From the NCBI RefSeq assembly GCF_003432485.1, contig NZ_QVNQ01000002.1:682001-746000 (forward strand): DNA of 64,000 nucleotides, in the 5' to 3' direction. How positions within the stretch are numbered: position 1 is the first letter of the stretch; every line of letters begins with the position of its first letter. The notes beneath the pieces were generated by a model, which saw only the letters and a program-made list of their open reading frames with translations, made no database searches and was not told where the DNA came from. The stretch is from Actinomadura spongiicola. GTDB taxonomy: Bacteria; Actinomycetota; Actinomycetes; Streptosporangiales; Streptosporangiaceae. A program made the position numbers and the translations under genes. Below, in pieces: positions 38,668-47,558 of this stretch.

Positions 38668-38673
38668 TAGATT
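38668..38673 (+). promoter_or_regulatory. Candidate -10 box of a leaderless promoter for the GNAT gene
   Basis: TAGATT stands 6 nt before the GTG at 38680, with no ribosome site. It is the same arrangement as before the S41 peptidase gene. Confidence 0.45.
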
Positions 38674-38679
38674 CCGCGC

Positions 38680-39207
38680 GTGGACGGGGTCGTCGGTGTG
38701 GGCGCGCAGGTCATCGTCCGGCATGTGAGAGCGGACGACGAGGCGCGGTTCCTCGAATCGGCGAAGGCCAGCTCGGGATTCCATCGACCCTGGGTCGTCC
38801 TGCCCGCGACGGGACGCGAGTTCGCCGCGTACCTCGCGAGGTTCGACAAGGTCAACGCGGTCGGCATGGTGGTGTGCCTGCGCGCGGGAGGCGACCTCGT
38901 CGGCATGGTCAACCTCAACGAGATCGTCCGGGGGTCCTACTGGCGGGGAGTGCTGGGCTACGCGGTCTTCCAGCCGTACGCGGGCCAGGGGTACATGGTC
39001 GAGGGCGTCGGACTCGCCGTCCGGTACGCGTTCGATCGGCTGGAACTGCACCGGGTCGAAGCGGACATCCAGCCGGGCAACAGCGCGTCCGTCAGGCTGG
39101 TCGAGCGACTCGGGTTCCGGAAGGAGGGATTCTCACCCGCGTTCATCAAGATCGGTGGGACCTGGCGGGACCACGAACGCTGGGCCCTCATCAACGACGT
39201 TTATTGA
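38680..39207 (+). CDS. GNAT-family acetyltransferase, RimJ/RimL-like
   Basis: The 175 residues have the order of RimJ/RimL N-acetyltransferases: VIVRHVRADDEARFLESAKA at the start, the acetyl-CoA motif GYAVFQPYAGQGYMVEGVGL (motif A, about 90-110), and the typical HRVEADIQPGNSASVRLVER and LGFRKEGF. It may acetylate a protein N-terminus, an amine or a small molecule; the target cannot be read. It lies just before the FxsB-type radical SAM gene, but a separate promoter sits between. Confidence 0.88.
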   Translation: MDGVVGVGAQVIVRHVRADDEARFLESAKASSGFHRPWVVLPATGREFAAYLARFDKVNAVGMVVCLRAGGDLVGMVNLNEIVRGSYWRGVLGYAVFQPYAGQGYMVEGVGLAVRYAFDRLELHRVEADIQPGNSASVRLVERLGFRKEGFSPAFIKIGGTWRDHERWALINDVY

Positions 39208-39209
39208 TC

Positions 39210-39238
39210 TTGATATGCCGATATATCTGAACATAACG
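39210..39238 (+). promoter_or_regulatory. Candidate promoter of the first FxsB-type gene
   Basis: TTGATA (39210-39215) and ATAACG (39233-39238) are separated by 17 bp in a short AT-rich stretch within otherwise GC-rich DNA. It is well placed about 40 bp before the GTG at 39277. Confidence 0.45.
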
Positions 39239-39276
39239 CAGCGCCGCGTTGTGATCCATCTAGGGGGTCGGCAGAC

Positions 39277-40509
39277 GTGGGCGTTGACAGGGACGAACCC
39301 GACCAGGCGGCGGAGTGGCCGGACGGCCTGGACGTGCGGGGCTTATTGGAGCGCGGCTGGCGACCGACCCCGATCCGCGACTTCATCCTCAAAGTGCACA
39401 GCCGGTGCAACCTGGCCTGCGACTACTGCTACATGTACGAAATGGCCGACCAGGGCTGGCGCAGGCAACCGCGTCGCATGTCGAGGCACGTCGTCGACCG
39501 GGTCGCCCAGCGCATCGCCGAGCACGCCCACACGAACCTGCTGCCCGAAGTAGAGATCGTGCTGCACGGCGGTGAACCCCTGCTCGCGGGCGCCGAACAC
39601 CTGCGATACGTGATCGAGACGATCCTCGCCGCCACCGGGCCCGCCGTGCGTGTCGGCTTCAGCGTGCAGACCAACGGCGTCCTGCTCGACGACCTGTTCC
39701 TCGACCTGTTCGCCGAGTACGGCGTCACCGTCGGCGTGAGCGTGGACGGCGACGAGGAAGGCCACGACCGGCACAGGCGACGCGCGGACGGGCAGGGCAG
39801 CTACCAGGCGGTCCGGGCGGGGCTACAACGGCTCACCAACGGATACCGGCCACTCTTCGGCGGCCTTCTCAGCACCATCGAACTGCGCAACGACCCGGTC
39901 ACGACGTACGAGTCGCTACTGGAGTTCGGGCCGCCCGGGGTGGACTTCCTGCTGCCCCACGGAAACTGGGACGTCCCGCCGCCCGGCCGTCCCCCCGACG
40001 AGTCGACGCCCTACGGGGACTGGCTCATCGCCATCTTCGACCGCTGGTACGCCGCCGACGCCGACGAGACGCGCATCCGGCTGTTCAGCGAGATCATCAG
40101 GTTGCTCTTCGGCCGGATGTCCGCCAGCGAGGCCGTGGGCCTCTCCCCGGTGGCCGTGGTCGTCGTCGAGAGCAACGGTGAGATCGAGCAGGTCGACTCC
40201 CTGAAGTCCGCCTTCGACGGCGCCGCGGGAACCCGCCTGCACGTCTCCCGCGACCCGTTCGACACCGTCCTGTCACTGCCGTCCGTCGCCGCCCGCCAGA
40301 TCGGACGGCGTGCGCTGGCACCGGAGTGCCTCGCCTGCCAGGCGCACGAGGTCTGCGGCGGCGGACTCTACCCGCACCGCTACCGGTCGGGCACCGGCTT
40401 CCGCAACCCGTCCGTCTACTGCCGCGACCTGCTCAAACTGATCACCCACATCCGGGACGTCCTCGGCCGGGACCTGGCCGCCGTCGACTCGGCGGTCACC
40501 GTCGGCTGA
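39277..40509 (+). CDS. FxsB-type radical SAM/SPASM peptide maturase (copy 1)
   Basis: This 410-residue enzyme has the radical SAM cluster motif CNLACDYC (Cys44, Cys48, Cys51) and a C-terminal SPASM-type Cys set (CLACQAHEVCGGG and later VYC). Both the sequence style (KVHSRCNLACDYCYMYE, VEIVLHGGEPLLAG) and length fit FxsB-family proteins, which install cyclophane cross-links in ribosomal peptides of FxSxx-COOH systems. GTG 39277 has AGGGGG upstream. It faces the STAND-TPR gene tail to tail, 20 bp apart; that partnership is known for FxSxx systems. No FxsA peptide ending in FxSxx is visible nearby. Confidence 0.82.
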   Translation: MGVDRDEPDQAAEWPDGLDVRGLLERGWRPTPIRDFILKVHSRCNLACDYCYMYEMADQGWRRQPRRMSRHVVDRVAQRIAEHAHTNLLPEVEIVLHGGEPLLAGAEHLRYVIETILAATGPAVRVGFSVQTNGVLLDDLFLDLFAEYGVTVGVSVDGDEEGHDRHRRRADGQGSYQAVRAGLQRLTNGYRPLFGGLLSTIELRNDPVTTYESLLEFGPPGVDFLLPHGNWDVPPPGRPPDESTPYGDWLIAIFDRWYAADADETRIRLFSEIIRLLFGRMSASEAVGLSPVAVVVVESNGEIEQVDSLKSAFDGAAGTRLHVSRDPFDTVLSLPSVAARQIGRRALAPECLACQAHEVCGGGLYPHRYRSGTGFRNPSVYCRDLLKLITHIRDVLGRDLAAVDSAVTVG

Positions 40510-40529
40510 GCCGGATCAGATGGGCCGGA

Positions 40530-43079
40530 TCAGATCGGCGGCGGGTCGAAGTCCGCGTCGAGGCGCCGTCCCTCCAGGAACACCTGCGCGTCCGGATGCT
40601 CAAGACCGAGCGTCCGCCGGTAGTGTTCCTCCGTGGCGGCGTACAGCTCCTCGGCCTCCGCGTCCCGGCCGAGGGCCCGGAGATTCACCACGTTGTTCGC
40701 CGCCGCCGACAGCGTCATCGGATGCTTCTCACCCAGAAGGTCGTTGAGCCGTCGCAGCGTTCCCGAGCACAGCCGGTACGCCGCCTCCAGCTCTCCCAGC
40801 TCGGCCAGGTCACTGGCCAGGTTGAGGGCGACCGTGAGGGTGTAGTGGTGCTCGCGGCCCAACTTCAGCCTCAGCCCGCCGAGGGCCTCCTCGTTGACCT
40901 TCCTCGCGGCATGCGGATCACCGGTGATCCTCCGCAGGATCGCCAGGTTCCCGGCGCAGGCGTGGTTGTAGGGGTGCTCGGGCGGATAGACGCGCGGGTA
41001 GCGGCGGACGGTGTCGTCCGCGAGCGTCATGGCCTCCTGGAACTGCCCCAGAGTGCGGTGGATGTTCGCCAGGCAGGTGGCGGCCGCCAGGGTGTCGGGA
41101 TGGTTGAGGCCGAAGGCCCGCACATAGCGCTGATGGACGTCCTCCGCGAGCTCCATGGCCCTCCCGTAGTCGCCCGCTCGCCGCCGGGCGATCGACAGGT
41201 CCTTGCCGGTGCGCAGTGTCCACGGATGGTCGGGACCCAGCTGCTCCACGGCGGAGGCGTAGACGTCGTCACCGAGATCACAGGCCTCGTAGAAGTCCCC
41301 GCTCAGCCGAACCGCACGTGCCAGCCCGCTGTAGACGTTCAGGTGGGACGCGGGGTCGTCCTGCCCTTTTCCGGACACCATCACGTCGCGGTACACGCCT
41401 TCGAGCAGGCTCCGGGCCTTCTCATAGTCGCTTCTGAGGCCGTGGTCGAGCGCCAGGCTGTTGATGGCGCGCCAGGTGTTCCAGTCCTGTTCCCCGAGCT
41501 TCGTGCGGTAGCGGTCCAGTGCGTCCTCGTCCATGTCGAACGCCTCTTTGAAGTCGCCCGTCGCTCTCAGTCCGGCGGCTCGTCCGCGCAGGGCCCGTAG
41601 GGTCGTCTCGTGGTCGCGGCCAAGGATCTTCTCCGCCGCGCCGAGCGTCTGCGCGCCGCGGTCGGCGGCCTCCTGATACTGGCCGAACTCGCGGAGAAGA
41701 TCGCTCCGCGTCACGTGCAGCGTCAGAACGTCCTCATGGTCGGGGCCGGAAACCCTGGTCCACTCTTCGATGAACGACTCGACATAGGAGCGAGCCGATG
41801 CGAAGTCGCCCGAGGAGTACAGATAGATGATCATGTTGAGGGCGAGCTGGCGCACGGCGCGGTCCTGGGAGAGTGCCACTTCGGCAGGCCCGATATGTCC
41901 GAGAGCGTTGAGATAACTGGGCCAGTTGCTCGCGAGGTTCGGATTGGACGGCGTGTAGTCGGCCAGCAGCAGATGGACCTCGTTGCGCAGGCGTCTCTGC
42001 TCGTCCTGTGGCAGTCCGTCGCGGACGAGAGATTGGATCAGCCGGTGCACCTGGATCGTCCGAGCTTGCACATCGAGCCTCGCGAGGGCGAATCGTCCCA
42101 GCTCGCCTACGGCCCGGCTCAATCGGATGGGGTCGCGCACCAGTTCTGAGAGTGGACGGCTCAGCTTGGAGGCGGTCATCCGGAACACATCCCGAGGGAT
42201 CGGCTCCGGACCGAAGAGAGCGCAGTAACGGAGGAGGACGAGGGCCTCGGGCATCTTCTCCTCAAGGCTGGCCACCGAGAGCGCCCACGCGGCCGTCATC
42301 GACACCGGGTATTCGGTCGGTTTGCCCTGGGACAGCAACATCCTGGTGCGTTGCTCCAGGAGTTCCAGGTACTCGGAGACGGCGATGCCGGTCTCGGCAT
42401 GGAGAGCGCCCGCCTGCTCCAGGGCGAGAGGGAGGTCGCCCAGGTTCTCCGCGAGCCGGTCGGCGTCGGCCTTCGTGATTCCCCGCGGCACCCGTCTGGT
42501 GAGGAACTCGATGCTCTCCTCACGGGTGAAGACGTCGATCGGGACGGTGTCGGCGACACCCGCCCACCGAACGTTCCGCGAGGTGATCAGCACGTGCCCG
42601 GGGCCGTGCGGAAGGATCTCGGTCAGTTCCTCGGGCTCGTCGGCGTTGTCGAAGATCAGGAGCCATTTGGAGTAGGGCTCCCCCCGGCGTAAGGCGTCCA
42701 GCACGGCGTTGGCGGCGTCCTCCACGCCGCTTACCGCCGCGGACGCCAGGTTGAGGTGTGGCGCCAGGCTCGCCAGCGACGAGCGCACCAGTACGGGCTG
42801 GTCGGCAGGGATCAGCCAGACCAGGTCGTACTTGGAGCGGTAACGGTAGGCGTACTCCACCGCCATCTGGGTCTTGCCCACGCCGCCGAGGCCGTGCAGC
42901 GCGTGCGGGACCACGGCCGTCACCTGACCGTCCAGACCTTCGTGCAGGCGTGCGAGCAGATCCGTGCGGCCGGTGAAGTTCTTGTTGCGGGGAGGGATCT
43001 TCCCCCAGACCTGGGGAATCCTCTCGGCGTCGGCCGATGGCGGTGCATCCGGGTTGGTCACTCGATCCCCCTGCGTCAT
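40530..43079 (-). CDS. FxSxx-COOH system STAND ATPase with tetratricopeptide repeats (copy 1)
   Basis: About 849 residues. A typical opening RIPQVWGKIPPRNKNFTGR leads to an NB-ARC ATPase with Walker A HGLGGVGKTQ (about 63-71), Walker B WLLIFDNADEP, sensor LITSRN and GLPLAL-like GDLPLALEQAG. A winged-helix-like part follows, and then at least eight TPR units (about 400-835) with the pattern GxDHPxTL. STAND proteins of this sort are switch scaffolds that oligomerise on sensing a ligand. The start could be ATG 43079 or GTG 43061, the latter preceded by AGGGGGA. It is convergent with the FxsB-type gene. Confidence 0.85.
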   Translation of the reverse strand: MTQGDRVTNPDAPPSADAERIPQVWGKIPPRNKNFTGRTDLLARLHEGLDGQVTAVVPHALHGLGGVGKTQMAVEYAYRYRSKYDLVWLIPADQPVLVRSSLASLAPHLNLASAAVSGVEDAANAVLDALRRGEPYSKWLLIFDNADEPEELTEILPHGPGHVLITSRNVRWAGVADTVPIDVFTREESIEFLTRRVPRGITKADADRLAENLGDLPLALEQAGALHAETGIAVSEYLELLEQRTRMLLSQGKPTEYPVSMTAAWALSVASLEEKMPEALVLLRYCALFGPEPIPRDVFRMTASKLSRPLSELVRDPIRLSRAVGELGRFALARLDVQARTIQVHRLIQSLVRDGLPQDEQRRLRNEVHLLLADYTPSNPNLASNWPSYLNALGHIGPAEVALSQDRAVRQLALNMIIYLYSSGDFASARSYVESFIEEWTRVSGPDHEDVLTLHVTRSDLLREFGQYQEAADRGAQTLGAAEKILGRDHETTLRALRGRAAGLRATGDFKEAFDMDEDALDRYRTKLGEQDWNTWRAINSLALDHGLRSDYEKARSLLEGVYRDVMVSGKGQDDPASHLNVYSGLARAVRLSGDFYEACDLGDDVYASAVEQLGPDHPWTLRTGKDLSIARRRAGDYGRAMELAEDVHQRYVRAFGLNHPDTLAAATCLANIHRTLGQFQEAMTLADDTVRRYPRVYPPEHPYNHACAGNLAILRRITGDPHAARKVNEEALGGLRLKLGREHHYTLTVALNLASDLAELGELEAAYRLCSGTLRRLNDLLGEKHPMTLSAAANNVVNLRALGRDAEAEELYAATEEHYRRTLGLEHPDAQVFLEGRRLDADFDPPPI

Positions 43080-43166
43080 GTCGGCGGCCAGAGAGGGCAC
43101 CGCATCACGGCATGGTCAAATAATTCCTCCAACAAAGATAGTTTGCTAAGGCCGTCCGTTCCAGAC

Positions 43167-43182
43167 TGTGTCTGGTGACACA
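43167..43182. promoter_or_regulatory. Inverted repeat between divergent genes
   Basis: TGTGTC-TGGT-GACACA, a perfect 6-bp inverted repeat with 4-nt centre, sits about 90 bp upstream of the STAND-TPR gene. Its GTGTC/GACAC arms resemble those of the palindrome at 57630. It is a likely regulator binding site. Confidence 0.45.
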
Positions 43183-43281
43183 CTGATCTTAAGTTTGTTT
43201 GCGGGGCGTCTATAAAGTCGTTATCTGTCGGCCGAATGGTGGGCCACTTTGGTGGCTATGGCGTTGCGTCGGGATTTCTGA

Positions 43282-43297
43282 GATCATAATTATGATC
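43282..43297. promoter_or_regulatory. Perfect 16-bp AT-rich palindrome
   Basis: GATCATAATTATGATC is a perfect palindrome in strongly GC-rich surroundings, 65 bp before the small ORF at 43362 and between the divergent STAND-TPR and peptide genes. It looks like an operator for both directions. Confidence 0.5.
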
Positions 43298-43361
43298 ACC
43301 TTACGGTCGCGTGCGCGTCCGCGGACGTGGCCTCGCGGTAACGATGGCAGAGGAGATCCAC

Positions 43362-43529
43362 ATGCAGGAACGTCCCTTCCTCTTCCGACTCTCTCCCACC
43401 GTGGTCTCTCGTGGCACACCTGGGCTGCGGCGAGTCGAGACGGAGCTAACCCGGCCGAGTCCCCTCGGTCGCGGCTTCGACAACAGGCTCGATGCGACGC
43501 GAGCGCCCGCGGCTCGAACGAGTCGGTGA
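43362..43529 (+). CDS. Small ORF with RGFDN motif, possible peptide substrate
   Basis: A 55-residue basic peptide starts at ATG 43362, with AGGAG 7 nt upstream. Near its C-terminus it reads LRRVETELTRPSPLGRGFDN, then RLDA. The same order (RRxxExL, P, RGFDNxL) occurs at the C-terminus of the ORF just upstream of the second FxsB-type gene. The shared codons differ mostly at third positions (GGC/GGT, AAC/AAT), which suggests selection on protein. It is divergent from the STAND-TPR gene and about 170 bp before the nSTAND gene. It could be a modified-peptide precursor or a regulatory leader; it does not end in FxSxx. No database family is known to me. Confidence 0.4.
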   Translation: MQERPFLFRLSPTVVSRGTPGLRRVETELTRPSPLGRGFDNRLDATRAPAARTSR

Positions 43530-43699
43530 GAACTGATCGATCGGCCCCTTGACGATCTTGGTCGTGCGCGATATCGGACGTTCTTCGTCCATCACTGAGT
43601 GCGTGGAATGGTCGATGGGTTAGCCTCAGGAGACCGGGCGTCTGATCTGGTGCCGGGGAAAAGATCTCTGGCGGGCGCCCGCTCGTGGGGACGGAAGAG

Positions 43700-45355
43700 A
43701 TGACCACGCTGACTTCTCCGGACGGACCGGCTCTCTACGCGGGCGGACGGGCGTTCGCGGAGAAGGACGCGGACATCTTCGTCGGTCGAGCGTCGGAGAC
43801 CGAACAGATCGTCGAGGCCTGGAGGGAACACCGGCTCACCGTGTTGTACGGGCGGCCGGGAGTCGGCAAGACCTCGGTTTTGCGGGCGGGCGTCTTCCCA
43901 GTACTGCGGAAAAGGAACACGCACGTACTGCCCGTCGCCGAGCTGACTCATCGTCCGCCCTTCCCGGTGGCCGCGTTACCCGAGCGGAATCGCTTTCGAC
44001 TCGCGGTACTGGCCTCCTGGTACACCCGCGCGTCACCCGGCGACGTCTCCGGGTTGACGATCGCGAACTTCCTGCGCAAGTACCGCGGCTTCGACAGGTT
44101 CGGCTCTGAGCTGCCCACGCTCGGAGCGATCGACGGGGCCGAGGCGTTGCTGCGCACGTCGGGTGGTCATGAGCGGGACCGCCGGGAATTCCTGGACGAA
44201 CTCGCGGTGGCCTTGAAACACGCCCCCGGCCTGCACCTGCTTCTGGTGGTGCGTGACAGCGCGTACGACGAGGTCCTGGACCTCGCCGCCCGGCTGGGCC
44301 ATGCCCGGCCGGGCATGTGCCCGCTCACGCCTATGTCGCCTGAAACCGCGCACGAAATCCTCACGGTGCTTCTTCACCGTGCTGGAGCTCCCGCCGAGAC
44401 GGTCGCCGAGGCGCTGGTGGAGGAGTTGCGGACCGTGCGGCTGGCGGGCGGCGTGCAGACCACGTCCAGTCTGGAGCCCGCCCTGCTCCGGCTTGTGGGC
44501 GACCGCCTCTGGGAGGGAGTCCCGGGAGACGCCGAGTTCTCCCTCCAGCGTCTGCGCGCGGACGTGAACCGGGTCCTGACGGACTTCTGTGCCCAGAGTC
44601 TGGCGATTGTCGCCGCCGACCAGAGCCTGCCGATTCGGACACTGTCGGCGGTGTTCAGGAACCGCTTCGGCGGGCCGGAGGGACGCGCCGGGGTTCCCGA
44701 GGAGCGGCTGCGCGAAGACGTCCCCGGGGCGGTCGTCGACGCCCTGCGGGATCTGCACCTCATCAGGTCGCGTGATCGCGGTGGTGATCGGCACTACGTG
44801 TTGCAGCATCCCAGGCTGATCGAACCGGTCGCCCGGCTCGGTGAGGGCACCGTCCCGATCCGCCGGCCGGGGCCCGCGGCGAGGTTGCGGCAGGCGCACC
44901 GGGCCCTGGCCGACGGCGATCCCGAACTCGCACGCCGTCACGCGGAGGCGGCGACACGCGCCTGTGGGGAAGGCGACCTCAGAGTCCTCGGTGAGGCGAC
45001 GACCTTCCTCGGAGACATCGCGGACGAACAGGACGATGCCGAGACCGCCACGGCCCGGTATCGGGAGGCGGCCGCGATCTTCGAGGCCGTTCCGGACCAT
45101 TCCGCGGTCGGTTGGCTTCTGGCGGGTATCGGCCGGATGTCGCTGGAGAACGACCCCGATGAGGCCGTCAGGCAACTCCAGGCCGCGGCGAGGCGGCTCC
45201 CGCGTGAGTTGTCGATCAAGACCGCGATGGGCCGGGCGCTCGTGCGGTCCGGTCGAAGGACTGCCGCCGCCGCGGTGCTGGAGGAAGTGCTCGGCCACGA
45301 CGGCGGCAACCGAGAAGCACTGATCGCGAAGCGCGCTCTGTCCGAGACCGGTTGA
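43700..45355 (+). CDS. nSTAND1-type NTPase with TPR-like C-terminus
   Basis: The product has 551 residues from ATG 43700 (GGAAGAG upstream; GTG 43685 is an alternative). Its opening [20 protein letters not shown] is typical of nSTAND1 NTPases. Walker A is [15 protein letters not shown] near residue 50. The Walker B region ([11 protein letters not shown]) is less acidic than usual, so hydrolysis may be weak. A winged-helix segment follows, and the last 165 residues form TPR-like helices ([38 protein letters not shown]). It has no attached effector domain, so it probably acts with a separate protein. It belongs to the conflict-type island. Confidence 0.78.
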   Translation: MTTLTSPDGPALYAGGRAFAEKDADIFVGRASETEQIVEAWREHRLTVLYGRPGVGKTSVLRAGVFPVLRKRNTHVLPVAELTHRPPFPVAALPERNRFRLAVLASWYTRASPGDVSGLTIANFLRKYRGFDRFGSELPTLGAIDGAEALLRTSGGHERDRREFLDELAVALKHAPGLHLLLVVRDSAYDEVLDLAARLGHARPGMCPLTPMSPETAHEILTVLLHRAGAPAETVAEALVEELRTVRLAGGVQTTSSLEPALLRLVGDRLWEGVPGDAEFSLQRLRADVNRVLTDFCAQSLAIVAADQSLPIRTLSAVFRNRFGGPEGRAGVPEERLREDVPGAVVDALRDLHLIRSRDRGGDRHYVLQHPRLIEPVARLGEGTVPIRRPGPAARLRQAHRALADGDPELARRHAEAATRACGEGDLRVLGEATTFLGDIADEQDDAETATARYREAAAIFEAVPDHSAVGWLLAGIGRMSLENDPDEAVRQLQAAARRLPRELSIKTAMGRALVRSGRRTAAAAVLEEVLGHDGGNREALIAKRALSETG

Positions 45356-45521
45356 CCGGTCGCCGATCGGCGATTACCTCCTGGACGTGTGTCCACCCGT
45401 CGGGGACCGTCCGAAGGCCGGCCGGTGCGGTGACGGCCGGAGGTCGCGGCCGGACTCCGCTCGGACGCCACGGTAGTCCTGCGCGTTGACGTGGAAAAAA
45501 TCGCGGTCGGGTACTACATGG

Positions 45522-45542
45522 TCACATGACGTGTCCATGTGA
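45522..45542. promoter_or_regulatory. Inverted repeat upstream of the MFS gene
   Basis: TCACATG and CATGTGA (perfect 7-bp arms) are separated by 7 nt. They lie 33 bp after a possible -35 TTGACG at 45485 in the 412-bp gap before the transporter gene. The gap 45356-45767 is AT-richer than its surroundings and also holds the palindrome TCGCCGATCGGCGA at 45360-45373. It is a likely operator. A small frame at 45526-45771 shows no third-position bias and is not called. Confidence 0.45.
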
Positions 45543-45767
45543 AATTCGGCGAGGGCATCGCGATCATTTCTTGAAAACGGCCATCCTGGTCATTGGACGT
45601 TCCATGGGGCATGGTCATATACGATGCAAGTGCCGTGGAGTGCATGTGTGGGAGCCTGGCTCACCTCGGCTTATTTTTGTCTGTTTTGCGGCTTTTGTCC
45701 GGCATGAGTTCGGTGTCTGTTCAGTGCTCGACTTCACTGATTGGCACGAATGTAAGGAGTGCTATCG

Positions 45768-47438
45768 GTGACCACCGCCCAGCCGGACGTTGACGCATCT
45801 AATGGTACACGTCTTCACGCATTGCGGGAAAGGCTCGCACGTGGAAGTGGCCAGAATTTCGCCATTATATCGACTGCCTCGGCGGTGTCGCAGGTCGGTT
45901 CCATGGGCGTGGCCGCCGCCGGCCCGCTGCTCGCACTGGCTCTGACCAAGTCTCCGATCGCCGCGGGATGCGTCACCGCGGCCAGTGTTCTGCCGGGGCT
46001 CCTTCTTCATCTGCCGGCAGGTATACTGGTCGATCGGGTCGATCGACGACTGGTCATGCTGACAAGCCAGATCGTGCGTTTTATTTCCGCGTTCGTCGCA
46101 TGCTTATGTCTGACCTCGGTTTCGAACGTGGTCGTCGTGCTCGTCATCGCAGCACTCATTGACGGCTCATGTGCGGTTTTCTACGAGGTTGCCGAGATAG
46201 CGGTGGTGCCGGATCTGGTCTCTGATGATTTTCTGCATAGGGCCATCGGCAGCAACGAAGCCAAGTTGAACGCGTCGATGCTCATCGGGCGTCCGCTGGG
46301 TGGCGCATTCCTCGGTGTGCATCCGGTGGTGCCCTATGCCGTGGACGCCATTACCTCACTCTTCCCGATCATGGCGCTGTTCGTGGTGGGACGACGAAAG
46401 CGCGTCAAGGAAAAATGTGACAGGGAACTTTTGCCGCCCGCGGCCGAACCCGTGGTGGTCGCCGAGGCTGAGGCGGAGAACGTTCCACCGGAGCGAGGTG
46501 AGAAAGGGCAGGCCACCGACGCCGCCGTCGGGCTGCGGCCCGCCCTGAGCCGGCTCGCCCACGACGACTTCTCGTGTGCGGTGGTCTTTCTTTGTGTCCT
46601 GGCGAACTTCTTCTTCCAGGTGATCGTGCTCCTCCAGATCTTCCAGGCCGAACAGGAAGGGCTGCCGAGCTACCTGGTGGGTCTCCTCCTCGCCTGTACA
46701 GGTCTGGGAGGGATACTCGGCGCGATCGCCTCGCCGCGGATCATCCGTAAGATGTCCGCTCCTTCCTCCGTTGTGGTCGGTCTCATGATGTGGGTCACGC
46801 TGGTGTGGATCATGGCCCTTTATCAAAATCCGATCTTCGGATTGGCGCTCTGGGGGCTGTGCAGTATCATCGGAGCGCATATCAATGTCGCGCTACGCAC
46901 TCATCAGGCGAAGGTGCTCGGCAAGAAGTACCTGGGGCGGGTCACGGGTTTCACTCGTTTCCTGAGCGTGGGCGCGGTGGCGTTGGGAGCGTTCAGCGGC
47001 GGCTGGATCATCAACGCGATCGGGGTTCGACCGACCTCGTTCGTTGTCGGCGGGGCCTTCACCATACCCCTGGTCGTTCTCATCTTTCTGCCGATCGGCA
47101 TGGTTCGTGACTGGCTGGTGGTCCAGCGGGCGATATTCTCGGTTGTCATCACGTTCTGCCGCCATGGCGGTCCCCATGGTGACCTCGCGTCATGGTGTCC
47201 GCAGTCCGAGGAGGCGTCCGGCCTTTCGGCGCACACGAGCAATGGCAGGGTGAGCACATCGGACACCGCCGTCCCAGAGGACTGCCCACCCGCTTCTCCC
47301 AACAGGCCCGGGGAATCGGTGCGGTCTTCCGTGAGCGATCCGTCTTACCCGGCGAGCGACAACGGCGGACGACCGGCCGAGTCCGGTCACCCGGCACTGG
47401 ATCCGGGCACACCGGATCCTGTTCGGAGTGTGTCCTAG
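45768..47438 (+). CDS. Major facilitator superfamily transporter
   Basis: This 556-residue membrane protein has about twelve helices in two bundles. The loop between helices 2 and 3 carries the MFS signature GILVDRVDRRLVML, repeated in weaker form as ASPRIIRKMS in the second half. A cytoplasmic insert (about 215-265) is rich in Glu and Val, and the C-terminal 110 residues are a Ser/Pro-rich soluble tail. It resembles efflux members of the DHA / Bacteroides MFS set (GRPLGGAFLGVHPVVPYAVD). AAGGAG 8 nt upstream fixes GTG 45768. Codon use is notably less GC-rich than in neighbours, a sign of transfer. It may export a product of the nearby peptide-modifying system. Confidence 0.85.
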   Translation: MTTAQPDVDASNGTRLHALRERLARGSGQNFAIISTASAVSQVGSMGVAAAGPLLALALTKSPIAAGCVTAASVLPGLLLHLPAGILVDRVDRRLVMLTSQIVRFISAFVACLCLTSVSNVVVVLVIAALIDGSCAVFYEVAEIAVVPDLVSDDFLHRAIGSNEAKLNASMLIGRPLGGAFLGVHPVVPYAVDAITSLFPIMALFVVGRRKRVKEKCDRELLPPAAEPVVVAEAEAENVPPERGEKGQATDAAVGLRPALSRLAHDDFSCAVVFLCVLANFFFQVIVLLQIFQAEQEGLPSYLVGLLLACTGLGGILGAIASPRIIRKMSAPSSVVVGLMMWVTLVWIMALYQNPIFGLALWGLCSIIGAHINVALRTHQAKVLGKKYLGRVTGFTRFLSVGAVALGAFSGGWIINAIGVRPTSFVVGGAFTIPLVVLIFLPIGMVRDWLVVQRAIFSVVITFCRHGGPHGDLASWCPQSEEASGLSAHTSNGRVSTSDTAVPEDCPPASPNRPGESVRSSVSDPSYPASDNGGRPAESGHPALDPGTPDPVRSVS

Positions 47439-47558
47439 GACGCAGATTCCGGCAGGAATGTCACGTCATAGTGTGTCGGTTGGTTCTCGGACGCCCACGC
47501 GGGGGCGACGAGCGGGCTTCCCCGCCGCGCGTGGGCCGGGACGGAGGCGGTGCGTTTG

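Noticed and set aside
39208..39276. FxsA peptide gene before the first maturase
   Set aside because: I looked for an ORF ending Phe-x-Ser-x-x on the same strand here and around the second maturase and STAND genes, and found none that is credible.
45526..45771. Small Cys-rich ORF overlapping the MFS start
   Set aside because: Third codon positions show no GC preference and there is no ribosome site; the overlap with the next start is likely chance.
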